From: Streptomyces atroolivaceus
GTDB lineage: Bacteria > Actinomycetota > Actinomycetes > Streptomycetales > Streptomycetaceae
Direction: 5' to 3'
NCBI RefSeq assembly: GCF_000717025.1
Contig: NZ_JNXG01000014.1
Coordinates: 1-64,000 of the forward strand
Length of the DNA stretch: 64,000 nt
The translations under genes and the position numbers were made by a program. Shown here one piece after another: positions 17,508 to 26,564 of this stretch; position 1 is the first letter of the stretch, and each line of letters starts with the position of its first letter. The notes under the pieces were generated by a model. The model made no database searches. It was given only the letters and a program-made list of their open reading frames with translations, and had not been told where the DNA came from.

Positions 17508-18848
17508 ATGTCCGACACCGAGTCAGAGTTCGGTGATGTCGTCCATACCGCCGACCTTGTGCTTGTCAGCCCTGAGAAGCACGAGGACGGCGCCGGCGAA
17601 CCGGTCGCCCCGTCACCGCAGCGCACCAGCCGCCGTGGCGTAGCCGCCATCCTCGTCGCGATGGCGGGAAACGCCGCCGCGACCCTGATGCCGCCCCTGG
17701 TCGCCCTGCCGATCTACGTCGAGAAGTTCGACTCGGAGGACAAGGCGACATCATTGGGCGTAGCGCTGGGCCTCAACGCGCTGCTTCTGCTGTTCCTCAC
17801 TCCGATATTCGGCGCGCTCAGCGACCGGACGACCAGTCCACTCGGGATGCGCAAGCCCGGCCTCATCGCCGGCACCGCGATCATCGTGCTCGGTCTCGTC
17901 GTGCAGGGCCTCGCGTCCGGCGTCGGGACACTCATCCTCGGCACCCTCGTCATGGCACTCGGCCAGGCCGCTTTCACCGCCTCCTTCTCCGCACTGATCC
18001 CTGACCAGGTGGCCCCTACGGGCCGCGGCCGGGTGCTCGGATTCCAGAGCCTCGTCCTCGTGGTGGTCGGCGTGAGCGCCTCCTTCGTCGGACCGGTGCT
18101 GCTCGACCATCAGCTCCTGCTCTTCACCGTGGGCGGAGGAATCGCGATGCTGACCACCCTGGCTGCCGTGGTCCTCCTCGACGACCGCGTACTCGACAAG
18201 CGGAACGCGCCGAATCAGCCCCCGCTGCGCGCGCTGGTGGAGGGATTCGCCTACCATCCGAAGTCCGCGCCGGACTTCTCCTGGGTGTGGTTGAGCCGCT
18301 TCCTCGTCACCCTGGGCATCTCCTTCGGCGGGTTCTCCATCTACTTCCTCACCGATCAGCTCAACGTGACGGACGACGAGCTTCCCTCTCTGATCAGCCT
18401 GTCCGCCGTGATCAACCTCGGCGGAACCGTGATCGGCACCCTCCTCGGCGCCTTCTTGGCCGACAAGCTCGGACGCCTGAAGAGCCTCGTCATCTTCACC
18501 GGCCTCATCTTCCTCGCCGGCGGACTGATCGCGGCCTTCTCCCCCACCGTTCCGGTCTTCCTGCTCGCCACGGGGGTGATCGCCGTGGCCATCGGGTCAT
18601 TCCTCCCGATAGACGGCGCGCTGGTGATGGCCGTCCTTCCCGGCGGTCAGGCGCAGACCGGCAAGTACATGGCGATCATCACGATCGCCGATCAGCTTCC
18701 GCGATCCGTCGGCCCGTTCCTCGCACCCGTTGTCGTCGCCGTCGGCGCGGCCACACCGCTGGGCGGCTACCCGCTGCTCTACCTGTTCATGGGAGTCGTC
18801 GCGGTGGCCGGTGGGCTCGTCGTCCGCAAGGTGAGAAACGTCCGATAG
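17508..18848 (+). CDS. MFS permease, probable glycoside importer
   Basis: A 446-residue major facilitator with 12 predicted membrane helices after a ~45-residue soluble N-terminus. Helix 2-3 loop GALSDRTTSPLGMRKPG and the mid-protein GAFLADKLGRLKS are typical MFS loops. ATG 17508 has AAGGAGGA at ideal distance; the frame can be read upstream through the operator but lacks a start with a ribosome-binding site. It is the first gene right of the TetR operator and lies 41 bp before a GH1 gene. No ABC transporter is present in the island, so this is the likely entry route for the intact glycoside. Export of an aglycone is the alternative. Confidence 0.85.
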   Translation: MSDTESEFGDVVHTADLVLVSPEKHEDGAGEPVAPSPQRTSRRGVAAILVAMAGNAAATLMPPLVALPIYVEKFDSEDKATSLGVALGLNALLLLFLTPIFGALSDRTTSPLGMRKPGLIAGTAIIVLGLVVQGLASGVGTLILGTLVMALGQAAFTASFSALIPDQVAPTGRGRVLGFQSLVLVVVGVSASFVGPVLLDHQLLLFTVGGGIAMLTTLAAVVLLDDRVLDKRNAPNQPPLRALVEGFAYHPKSAPDFSWVWLSRFLVTLGISFGGFSIYFLTDQLNVTDDELPSLISLSAVINLGGTVIGTLLGAFLADKLGRLKSLVIFTGLIFLAGGLIAAFSPTVPVFLLATGVIAVAIGSFLPIDGALVMAVLPGGQAQTGKYMAIITIADQLPRSVGPFLAPVVVAVGAATPLGGYPLLYLFMGVVAVAGGLVVRKVRNVR

Positions 18849-18889
18849 TGCGAAACGAACGACCACTCGACACGAAAGAGCTCCGCCCG

Positions 18890-20119
18890 ATGACCACACC
18901 TCTCAGCACCCCGATCAACACCCGGGAAGGCTTCCTCTGGGGCGCCGCGACCTCACCGCACCAGACGGAAGGCGGAAACGTCCACTCGGACTGGTGGCAG
19001 TTGGAGAACGCCCCGCAGTCGTTCGTCAGCGAACGCAGCGGCGACGCGGTCGACAGCTACCACCGCTATCCCGAGGACATGCGCCTGCTCGCCGAGGCCG
19101 GTCTGAACGCCTACCGTTTCGGGATCGAATGGGCACGCGTCGAGCCGGCTCCAGGCGTCCACCTGGAATCCGAACTCGCCCACTACCGGCAGATGATCGA
19201 GACAGCCCGGAGTCTCGGGCTGACGCCGGTCGTCACCCTCCACCACTTCACCACCCCGGCCTGGTTCGCCCACCAGGGCGGATGGCTGCACCCGGACGCC
19301 GTCGACCTCTTCGCCCGTTACGTCGAACGAGCGACGACGATCCTGCACGACGTCGACTGGGTGTGCACCATCAATGAGCCCAACATCATCGCAGCCATGA
19401 CAGCACTGTTCCGGCAGCAGGCCGCAGGATCCGGCGGCTCAGGCGAGGCGACCAACCGTGACGCGGTGACAAGTCTCAGTCTCCCGACTCCGGACACGGA
19501 GGTCGCCGACGCCCTCACCGCAGCCCACCGTCGCGCGGTCGAGATCGTGCACAGGAAGACGCACGCGAAGGCCGGCTGGACGGTCGCGGGCCAACAGTTC
19601 GAACCGACCCCGGGCAACGAGGCCGTGTTCGAACGGACGCGCCGGGACTGGGAGGACAGATTCCTCCTCGTGTCCCGCGAGGACGACTTCGTCGGTGTCC
19701 AGGCGTACACCAGTCAGAAGGTCGATGAGAACGGACCTGTCCCCCACCCCGCCCACCCCACCAACACCCTGAGTGGCTGGGCGTACCGCCCGGACGCCCT
19801 TGAAATGGCGCTCCGCCACGCCTGGGACGTCACGGGCGGCACGCCGCTGCTCGTGACCGAGAACGGCATCGCCACGGACGACGACACCGTCCGCGTCCGG
19901 TACACGGGAGAGGCCCTGACGGGACTCGACAAGGCCGTCGCAGACGGCATCGACGTCCGCGGGTACCTGCACTGGAGCGCTCTCGACAACTACGAATGGG
20001 GCCACTGGGGACCGACGTTCGGCCTCATAGCCGTCGACCGTACGACGTTCGAACGCTCCCCGAGGCCGAGCCTGGAATGGTTCGGCCGACTCGCCCGCAC
20101 GGCCGTCTCCGCCAGGTGA
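18890..20119 (+). CDS. GH1 family beta-glycosidase
   Basis: A 409-residue retaining GH1 enzyme with acid/base Glu163 in TINEPN and nucleophile Glu324 in VTENG; GFLWGAATSPHQTEGG at the N-terminus and HWSALDNYEWGHW near the C-terminus are family marks. It is somewhat shorter than the common 440-480 residues. No signal peptide. The usual activity is beta-glucosidase; in this island it probably removes an internal or terminal beta-glucose (or galactose/fucose) from the imported glycoside. The start ATG 18890 follows CTCCGCCCG, a weak ribosome-binding site, suggesting coupling to the MFS gene. Confidence 0.9.
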   Translation: MTTPLSTPINTREGFLWGAATSPHQTEGGNVHSDWWQLENAPQSFVSERSGDAVDSYHRYPEDMRLLAEAGLNAYRFGIEWARVEPAPGVHLESELAHYRQMIETARSLGLTPVVTLHHFTTPAWFAHQGGWLHPDAVDLFARYVERATTILHDVDWVCTINEPNIIAAMTALFRQQAAGSGGSGEATNRDAVTSLSLPTPDTEVADALTAAHRRAVEIVHRKTHAKAGWTVAGQQFEPTPGNEAVFERTRRDWEDRFLLVSREDDFVGVQAYTSQKVDENGPVPHPAHPTNTLSGWAYRPDALEMALRHAWDVTGGTPLLVTENGIATDDDTVRVRYTGEALTGLDKAVADGIDVRGYLHWSALDNYEWGHWGPTFGLIAVDRTTFERSPRPSLEWFGRLARTAVSAR

Positions 20120-20159
20120 CGAGGACCTGCGCCGTCCCCGACAGTCCGAAAGCACACCA

Positions 20160-20477
20160 GTGACACCCGACGTGTTCTCCTCTGATGTCGTGCGGTTGAT
20201 CACCCTCAACTACGTCGGCGAACCCTCACGGCTCACTGCCCGTACGCCTTCCCCGGAGGGCACGACCTGGAAGGTCTGCCACCCGCGTTCCTCCTGAACG
20301 CCGATGCCGACAGCCTCCGCGCCTCGGCACAGCGGTTCGGGGCCGAACTCGCCACGGCGGGTGTCGACGTCCGTGGTCAAGGAAACGGGCACCCTGCACG
20401 GCCATCTGAACGACCCCGGGCTGCCGGCCGCGACGCGGAGCAGCGAACGCATGGCAACGTGGCTGACGTCGACGTGA
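20160..20477 (+). pseudogene. Relic of alpha/beta-hydrolase (frameshifted, catalytic centre lost)
   Basis: The stretch begins at GTG 20160 with VRLITLNYVGEPSRLTA. After a frame change it reads YAFPGGHDLEGLPPAFLLNADADSLRAS. After another it reads VKETGTLHGHLNDPG and ERMATWLTS. In order these are the cap-proximal part, the acid (NADAD) and the catalytic-His end (LHGHLN) of an HSL-type alpha/beta-hydrolase. The HGGG and GxSxG segments are absent, so the gene lost its N-terminal two thirds and suffered two frameshifts. It sits between the GH1 and GH3 genes and implies that the island once carried a third esterase. Confidence 0.65.
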
Positions 20478-20574
20478 TCCGGGAACCGGCCGACAGGCCT
20501 CTGCGGCCCTGTCGCGTCAGCCGGTCCGAAGCACGAGAGCGGTGAACACCATGTCCAAGAAGAAGGAGATCGTC

Positions 20575-22854
20575 ATGCAGCATCCACTGACCGCCACCCT
20601 CACGCTCGAGGAGAAGGCCGGTCTCGTCTCCGGCGCATCGTTCTGGCGGACGCGAGGTGTCGAGCGACTCGCGATCGAACCGGCGACCCTGACCGACGGC
20701 CCGCACGGAGTGCGACTTCAGACCGGCGCGGGCGACCATCTCGGCATCAACGAGAGCCGACCCGCGACGGCATTTCCGACCGCGACGTCGCTCGGTTCGT
20801 CGTGGAACCCCGCTCTGGTCGAGGAGGTGGGGCGCGCGCTGGGAGCCGAGGCCCGCGCCCTGGGCGTCGACATCCTGCTCGGACCCGGCGTCAACATCAA
20901 ACGGTCACCGCTGTGCGGACGGAACTTCGAGTACTTCTCGGAGGACCCGTTCCTGTCGGGCGCGCTCGGCACGTCGTGGGTGAACGGCGTGCAAGCGCAG
21001 GGAGTGGGCGCTTCCCTGAAGCATTTCGCCGCCAACAACCAGGAGACGGACCGGATGCGCGTCGACGCGGTCGTCGACGAGCGAACCCTCCGCGAGATCT
21101 ACCTGCCCGCGTTCGAGACCATCGTGGATCAGGCGAATCCGGCGACCGTGATGTGCTCCTACAACCGGGTCAACGGCACTTCCGCGTCCCAGAACCGATG
21201 GCTGCTGACCGACGTCCTGCGAGACGAATGGGGCTTCCAGGGATACGTCGTCTCGGACTGGGGCGCCGTCGTCGACCCCGACGCCGCGCTCGCGGCCGGT
21301 CTCGACCTGGAGATGCCCTCGACCGGCGACCGGGGCCCGGCCGCGATGGTGGAAGCCGTCCGCGCCGGAGCGGTCGACGAAGCGGACCTCGACCAAGCGG
21401 TGTCGCGCCTGCTCACCGTCCACGACCGGGTCCGCGCCTCCCGAGGAGAAGCCCCGGAGGCGGACCTGGATGCCCATCACGGCCTGGCCCGGCGTACCGC
21501 CTGCGAAGGCGCCGTACTCCTCAGGAACGAGGACACCCTCCTTCCCCTGAGCCCCTCCCAGGGCGGCCGGATCGCGGTGATCGGCGAGTTCGCACGCACC
21601 GCCCGCTTCCAGGGCGCCGGCAGTTCACAGATCAACCCCACCCGCGTCGACGACGCCCTCACGGCGATCCGAGCCAAGACCACACGCGAGGTCGTCTTCG
21701 AGTCGGGCTTCAGTCTCGACGGAGCCGACTCCGACGCGCACGAAGCGGCCGTCCGAGCCGCGCGTGACGCCGACACCGTCGTGCTGTTCCTCGGCCTTCC
21801 GCCGCAGGAGGAATCCGAAGGGTTCGACCGCACCCACATCGACCTCCCGGCCGCCCAGCTCGCCCTCCTGGACGCCGTCACCGAGGTCAGCCGGCGCGTT
21901 GTCGTCGTCCTCAGCAACGGCGGCGTGGTGTCCCTGCGGCACATCGCCGACCGGGTGCCCGCGATCCTGGAGATGTGGCTGGCGGGGCAGGCCGGCGGCT
22001 CGGCAGCCGCTGACCTCCTCTTCGGAGCCGCGGAACCCGGCGGACGCCTGGCCGAAACCATTCCACTCGCCCTCACCGACACGCCCGCGCACATCAACTG
22101 GCCCGGCAGCGACAGCCGGGTCCTGTACGGCGAGCGCGTCTACGTCGGCTACCGCTGGTACGACACCACCGAGCGCGCGGTGGCGTTCCCGTTCGGCTTC
22201 GGGCTCTCGTACACCTCGTTCTCCTACTCGGACCTTCGAGTCACGGTCACGGACCCGTCGGTCGCCCGAGTGACCGCGGAGGTGACGGTGACCAACACCG
22301 GGTCACGACCCGGCTCCGACGTCGTGCAGATCTACGTCTCCGCCCCCGCCTCGCGGACGGATCGCCCACACCGCGAACTGCGGGCCTTCCGCAAGGTCCA
22401 TCTCGGCCCCGGCGAGTCGACGACCGTAGCCCTCACCTTGGGCCACCGGGCCTTCGCCTACTGGTCGAGCACCGGTTGGCGGGTCGATCCCGGCGAGTAC
22501 CGGATCGAGGCCGCCGCCTCCTCCCGCGACATCCGCGACATGGCCACGATCGTCCTCGAGGTACCTGCCGTGGCCACGCCGCTCCGCGCCGACTCGACGC
22601 TCGACGAGTGGAAGGCCCACCCCGTGGGCGGCCCGGTGCTCCAAGGCCTCTTCGACCTGATCGGTGGCACGCCCCCCGAGCTCACCGACCCGCACCTGCT
22701 CGTCATGATCGGCCCCATGCCGTTGGCGAACCTCATCGCCATCGCAGCCGGTGTCGACGGCCGGGAGACCGTGGCGCACCTGCTCCACGAAGTGGACCAG
22801 CACACACCGGGCCGGAGCCACCTCGAGGCCGGACAGTCCCTACCTCGACCGTGA
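20575..22854 (+). CDS. GH3 beta-glucosidase-like enzyme
   Basis: A 759-residue GH3 enzyme: the TIM-like domain with LGPGVNIKRSPLCGRNFEY, KHFAANNQE (149 onward) and the nucleophile Asp228 in YVVSDWG; then the alpha/beta sandwich (~330-560) with GAGSSQINP; then a fibronectin-III-like domain (~590-690) and a ~60-residue helical tail. No secretion signal, so it acts inside the cell. ATG 20575 has GAAGGAGA just upstream, and I prefer it to starts at 20542 or 20551. Typical activity is exo-acting beta-glucosidase or beta-xylosidase; the N-terminal DGPHGVRLQ motif is common to glucosidases of this type. Confidence 0.9.
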   Translation: MQHPLTATLTLEEKAGLVSGASFWRTRGVERLAIEPATLTDGPHGVRLQTGAGDHLGINESRPATAFPTATSLGSSWNPALVEEVGRALGAEARALGVDILLGPGVNIKRSPLCGRNFEYFSEDPFLSGALGTSWVNGVQAQGVGASLKHFAANNQETDRMRVDAVVDERTLREIYLPAFETIVDQANPATVMCSYNRVNGTSASQNRWLLTDVLRDEWGFQGYVVSDWGAVVDPDAALAAGLDLEMPSTGDRGPAAMVEAVRAGAVDEADLDQAVSRLLTVHDRVRASRGEAPEADLDAHHGLARRTACEGAVLLRNEDTLLPLSPSQGGRIAVIGEFARTARFQGAGSSQINPTRVDDALTAIRAKTTREVVFESGFSLDGADSDAHEAAVRAARDADTVVLFLGLPPQEESEGFDRTHIDLPAAQLALLDAVTEVSRRVVVVLSNGGVVSLRHIADRVPAILEMWLAGQAGGSAAADLLFGAAEPGGRLAETIPLALTDTPAHINWPGSDSRVLYGERVYVGYRWYDTTERAVAFPFGFGLSYTSFSYSDLRVTVTDPSVARVTAEVTVTNTGSRPGSDVVQIYVSAPASRTDRPHRELRAFRKVHLGPGESTTVALTLGHRAFAYWSSTGWRVDPGEYRIEAAASSRDIRDMATIVLEVPAVATPLRADSTLDEWKAHPVGGPVLQGLFDLIGGTPPELTDPHLLVMIGPMPLANLIAIAAGVDGRETVAHLLHEVDQHTPGRSHLEAGQSLPRP

Positions 22855-22904
22855 TCGCCGCGAGCGGCCCTCGGAACGCGCCGCATTCACCGGAAGACGC
22901 CTTC

Positions 22905-25226
22905 ATGACTCTCTGGCACGGGCGATTCATCGCCGCCGACAGCACGACCCATGACGCACCTCTCCTACGTCACACGTTCACCTCGGAACAGTCGCACGGC
23001 CCCATTCAGCAAGCGACGCTCGCACTCTCCGCACTCGGTGTGTGCGAAGCGTTCGTCAACGGGGTGGCCGTCTCCGACGATCTCCTCACCCCCGGGTGGT
23101 CCAGCTACGAGTGGCGGGTCCGCTACACCGAACACGACGTCACGCCCCTTCTCGCCCCCCGGTCGACGATCGGTATCGCGCTCGGCAACGGCTGGTACCG
23201 CGGCCGGCTCGGATGGGGCGGGGGCGCGGAGAAGTACGGCGACGAGATCGCCGCGTTCGCACAACTGCGCATCCGCTACGCGGACGGACACGAACAGGTC
23301 GTCGCGACCGACTCGACCTGGCGCAGCGGCGCAGGACCGGTGACCGCCAACGATCTCTACGATGGACAGAGCATCGACGCTCGCCGGGCCGACGGCGCCT
23401 GGATGCTCCCCGGCTTCGATGACAGCGGCTGGCAGGGGGTGCACGTCGTCGACGCCGACCTCGGCATCCTGGAGCCGTACATCGGCCCGCCGGTTCGTCG
23501 GCAGGAAGAAATCGCGCCGGTCGACGTGTTCACCAGCCCGAGCGGTGCGACACTCGTCGACTTCGGGGTGAACATCGTGGGCTGGGTCCGTGCCCAGGTC
23601 ACCGGTGCGGCGGGATCCGTCGTCACACTCCGCCACGCGGAAGTGCTGGAGGCGGGCGAGATCGGTGTCCGCCCGCTCCGCACGGCCAAGGCGACGGACA
23701 CCTTCACCCTCAGCGGCGGAGAAGACGTCTTCGAACCGACGTTCACGTTTCACGGCTTCCGCTACGTCGAGGTCACCGGATGGCCCGAGGGCGCGACGTC
23801 CATAGCGGACGGTGGCCTCACAGCGGTGGTGATCGGCTCCGCGCTGCGCCGCACAGGAACGTTCAGCTGCTCCGACCCGCTCCTGAACCAACTGCACACC
23901 AACGTGGTACGGGGCTTGCGCGGCAACTTCGTCGACGTGCCCACCGACTGCCCCCAGCGCGACGAACGGCTCGGCTGGACCGGAGACATCTCCGTGTTCA
24001 CCCCCACCGCCTCATACCTGTTCGACGTGAAGGACTTCCTGCGCGACTGGCTTCGCGATCTCCACCTCGAACAGGCAAACCGCAACGGCCTCGTCCCGGT
24101 CGTGGTGCCGGACGTGATGAAGAAGATGCAGCTGCCGCCCGGCGTGCCGGAGGTGGACTCCACGGCCATCTGGGGCGACGCGGCCGCGTGGGTGCCGTGG
24201 GCCCTCTGGCAAGCCTACGGCGACCCGGTCGTTCTGGAGGAGTCGTTCGACGCGATGGCTGCCCACGTCCGCCGTGTCCGATCGCTCCTCTCTCCCACGG
24301 GTGTGTGGGATGCGGGTTTCCAGTTCGCGGACTGGCTCGACCCCGACTCCGATCCCGCCCAGCCCTGGATGTCGAAAGCCGACAACGGCGTCGTCGCGAC
24401 CGCAAGCGCCTACCGAAGCGCCGTCATCACCTCGGACACAGCGGCCGTCTTGGGACGAACAGCCGACCGGGAGGAGTTCAGGGAAATGGCCGCGGGCCTC
24501 CGCCGCGCGTTCCGCGAACAGTACGTGGATGGCGAACGCATCCTCAGCGACTGCACCACCGTCTACTCCCTCGCCATCGTCTTCGGCCTTCTCGACGACG
24601 ACGAAGCCACATGGGCCGGGGCCCGACTCGCCGAACTCGTCGCGGAGAGCGACTACGTGATCTCGACGGGGTTCGCCGGCACCCCCTTCGTCACCGACGC
24701 CCTCAGCCGCACCGGACATACCTCCACCGCCTACCGACTGCTGCTGCAGAAGGAATGTCCCTCCTGGCTCTACCCCGTCACCATGGGCGCGACCACGATC
24801 TGGGAACGCTGGGACTCCATGCTCCCCGACGGATCCATCAACCCCGGCGAGATGACCAGCTTCAACCACTACGCACTCGGGTCGGTCGCCGACTGGATGC
24901 ACAGAGTGGTTGCCGGCATCGCGCCGCTGGATCCCGGCTACCGCCGTATCCTCATCGCCCCGCAGCCCGGGGGCGGGCTCGACTGGGCCGAGAGCGAGCT
25001 CGACACCCCGCACGGGGTTGCTCGTGTCCACTGGTCGTCGACGGCCGGAACCATCGAACTCGACCTCACCGTACCCAGCGGGAGCACTGCTGTCGTTCGC
25101 TTGCCGGGGCGCCCTGAGCACTGCGTCGGGCCGGGCAACCACACCTTGACGGCAGAGGCAGGAGACGTGACAGGCAGACCAAGCTCGTGGCAGCGAGAGC
25201 GAGAGGTACCTGAGGCCACACCGTGA
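22905..25226 (+). CDS. GH78 alpha-L-rhamnosidase (second copy)
   Basis: A 773-residue GH78 enzyme. It starts directly with the jelly-roll domain (CEAFVNGVAVSDDLLTPGWSSYEW) and lacks the extra N-terminal Fn3-like domain of the copy at 12752. The catalytic domain has the acid region DVPTDCPQRDERLGWTGD and base region TTIWERWDSM. No signal peptide, so cytoplasmic. It begins 50 bp after the GH3 and is the last gene of the island. Two rhamnosidases of different architecture suggest two distinct rhamnosyl linkages, or a backup for the frame-damaged copy. Confidence 0.92.
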   Translation: MTLWHGRFIAADSTTHDAPLLRHTFTSEQSHGPIQQATLALSALGVCEAFVNGVAVSDDLLTPGWSSYEWRVRYTEHDVTPLLAPRSTIGIALGNGWYRGRLGWGGGAEKYGDEIAAFAQLRIRYADGHEQVVATDSTWRSGAGPVTANDLYDGQSIDARRADGAWMLPGFDDSGWQGVHVVDADLGILEPYIGPPVRRQEEIAPVDVFTSPSGATLVDFGVNIVGWVRAQVTGAAGSVVTLRHAEVLEAGEIGVRPLRTAKATDTFTLSGGEDVFEPTFTFHGFRYVEVTGWPEGATSIADGGLTAVVIGSALRRTGTFSCSDPLLNQLHTNVVRGLRGNFVDVPTDCPQRDERLGWTGDISVFTPTASYLFDVKDFLRDWLRDLHLEQANRNGLVPVVVPDVMKKMQLPPGVPEVDSTAIWGDAAAWVPWALWQAYGDPVVLEESFDAMAAHVRRVRSLLSPTGVWDAGFQFADWLDPDSDPAQPWMSKADNGVVATASAYRSAVITSDTAAVLGRTADREEFREMAAGLRRAFREQYVDGERILSDCTTVYSLAIVFGLLDDDEATWAGARLAELVAESDYVISTGFAGTPFVTDALSRTGHTSTAYRLLLQKECPSWLYPVTMGATTIWERWDSMLPDGSINPGEMTSFNHYALGSVADWMHRVVAGIAPLDPGYRRILIAPQPGGGLDWAESELDTPHGVARVHWSSTAGTIELDLTVPSGSTAVVRLPGRPEHCVGPGNHTLTAEAGDVTGRPSSWQREREVPEATP

Positions 25227-25309
25227 CCACGCACACGAGACATCCTCGCTGTCTGTGTCGTGTAACAGGCGGGCCGCCGTGGCATCTCGAGGATTCCCAA
25301 CCTGCATTG

Positions 25310-26362
25310 TCATAGCCGATGCTGAAGACTGGAGTGTGCGTCTCTCGCGGCGGTGGAACGTCTCACGGCCAGCTCGGGCGTCAGGACGACCTGGACGTGG
25401 TCGTGCTCACCGTCGGGAAGCGAGGTCTCCGCCTCCAGCAGCCGAACCGCTGTGGCACCCACCATCCTGCCTGGACGCTGCAGTGATGTGAGAGGGACGC
25501 TTGCCGAGGACGCGTACGCACTGTCGTCGCAGCCGACCAACGCCACATCACTCGGTACGCGCAGACCGGCTTCGTTCAGTTCATGCAGCACTCCCAGGGC
25601 GAGCAGGTCATGGGCGCAGAACAGGGCGGTGGGCCTGTTCGTGACGTTCAGCAGCCTCCTGCCCGCGCTCCTCCCCGCGGCCACGGTCATGGCTGGGCAG
25701 TCCAATTCCCTCAGAGCGGTGGCGGGCAGACCGGCGTGGGCAACGGCCTCGAGCGCACCCGCCCGACGTCGAGCAACCTGCGGAAGATGGGGCGGACCGC
25801 TGATGAAGCCCACGGAGCGATGGCCGGCGGCCAGGAGATGCTGGACGGCCAGCCGTCCGCCGGTGACGTCGTCGATGGCGACGGAGCACACACGCGGACG
25901 CCCCGGCCGTGCGTCGTGGTCCATCAGGACGCACGGGATGCCGGATCGCGGCAGGGCCGCCATGAAGTCATCGGACGTGTCCGCCGGCGTGATCAGTACG
26001 CCTCGGATCTCATGTTCCGTCAGTAGGGCGAGGCAGCGCGCTTCTTCAGCGGTGTTCCGGGGACTGGTGTACACCATCACAGCCAGCCCCGCCGCGCGAG
26101 CTGCTTCTTCCGCTCCTTGGACGAGGGTCATGCAGTAAGGGTTCGTGAGGTCGTGGACGAGTACGGCAATGATGCGTGAGGGCTGTCCACGCAGAACTCG
26201 GGCATTTTCGCTGCGGACGTATCCGAGGCGCTCTATGGCTGACAGCACACGATTGCGTGTGTGCACGGCAACGATTTCGGGCCTGTTGAACACGTTGGAG
26301 ACCGTGCCGGTGGACACGTCGGCTTCTCGGGCCACGTCCGCGATGCCCACGCGCGGTTTCAC
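25310..26362 (-). CDS. LacI-family transcriptional regulator
   Basis: A 350-residue LacI/PurR repressor. The HTH is VGIADVAREADVSTGTVSNVFNRPEIV at the N-terminus (residues ~6-32), followed by a periplasmic-binding-like sugar domain (IIAVLVHDLTNPYCMTLVQGAEEAA). I start at GTG 26362, which has GCGAGGAG 9-10 bp upstream, rather than 26491. It is convergent with the rhamnosidase at 22905 and is separated from the GH43 gene at 26565 by a hairpin, so it is probably its own unit. It may control the carbohydrate operon upstream, but another LacI gene (33117) is better placed for that. Confidence 0.9.
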   Translation of the reverse strand: MKPRVGIADVAREADVSTGTVSNVFNRPEIVAVHTRNRVLSAIERLGYVRSENARVLRGQPSRIIAVLVHDLTNPYCMTLVQGAEEAARAAGLAVMVYTSPRNTAEEARCLALLTEHEIRGVLITPADTSDDFMAALPRSGIPCVLMDHDARPGRPRVCSVAIDDVTGGRLAVQHLLAAGHRSVGFISGPPHLPQVARRRAGALEAVAHAGLPATALRELDCPAMTVAAGRSAGRRLLNVTNRPTALFCAHDLLALGVLHELNEAGLRVPSDVALVGCDDSAYASSASVPLTSLQRPGRMVGATAVRLLEAETSLPDGEHDHVQVVLTPELAVRRSTAARDAHSSLQHRL

Positions 26363-26461
26363 CTTGACGTACTCCTCGCTACCCGTCGGCTCGTGCCGCC
26401 CGCCACGTAATTCCTCACCGAAACCACCGCCTTGCCCCGGGAGGAGCCTGCGGCCGTACAG

Positions 26462-26493
26462 CGGTGGCCGGCCATGAGGCAGGCCGGCCACCG
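26462..26493 (-). terminator. Hairpin after GH43 gene
   Basis: Perfect 12-bp inverted repeat CGGTGGCCGGCC / GGCCGGCCACCG with an 8-nt loop, 72 bp past the end of the minus-strand GH43 gene and upstream of the LacI gene. It fits a terminator closing the carbohydrate operon. Confidence 0.65.
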
Positions 26494-26564
26494 TCCCCGT
26501 GCCTCGAGACGGCCCGAGGCTTCCTCTCAGCGGATGTCAGGTTCCGCGGAGTGCAATGCTGGGG

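Noticed and set aside
24012..25313. 433-residue minus-strand frame
   Set aside because: Antisense of the second GH78 gene.
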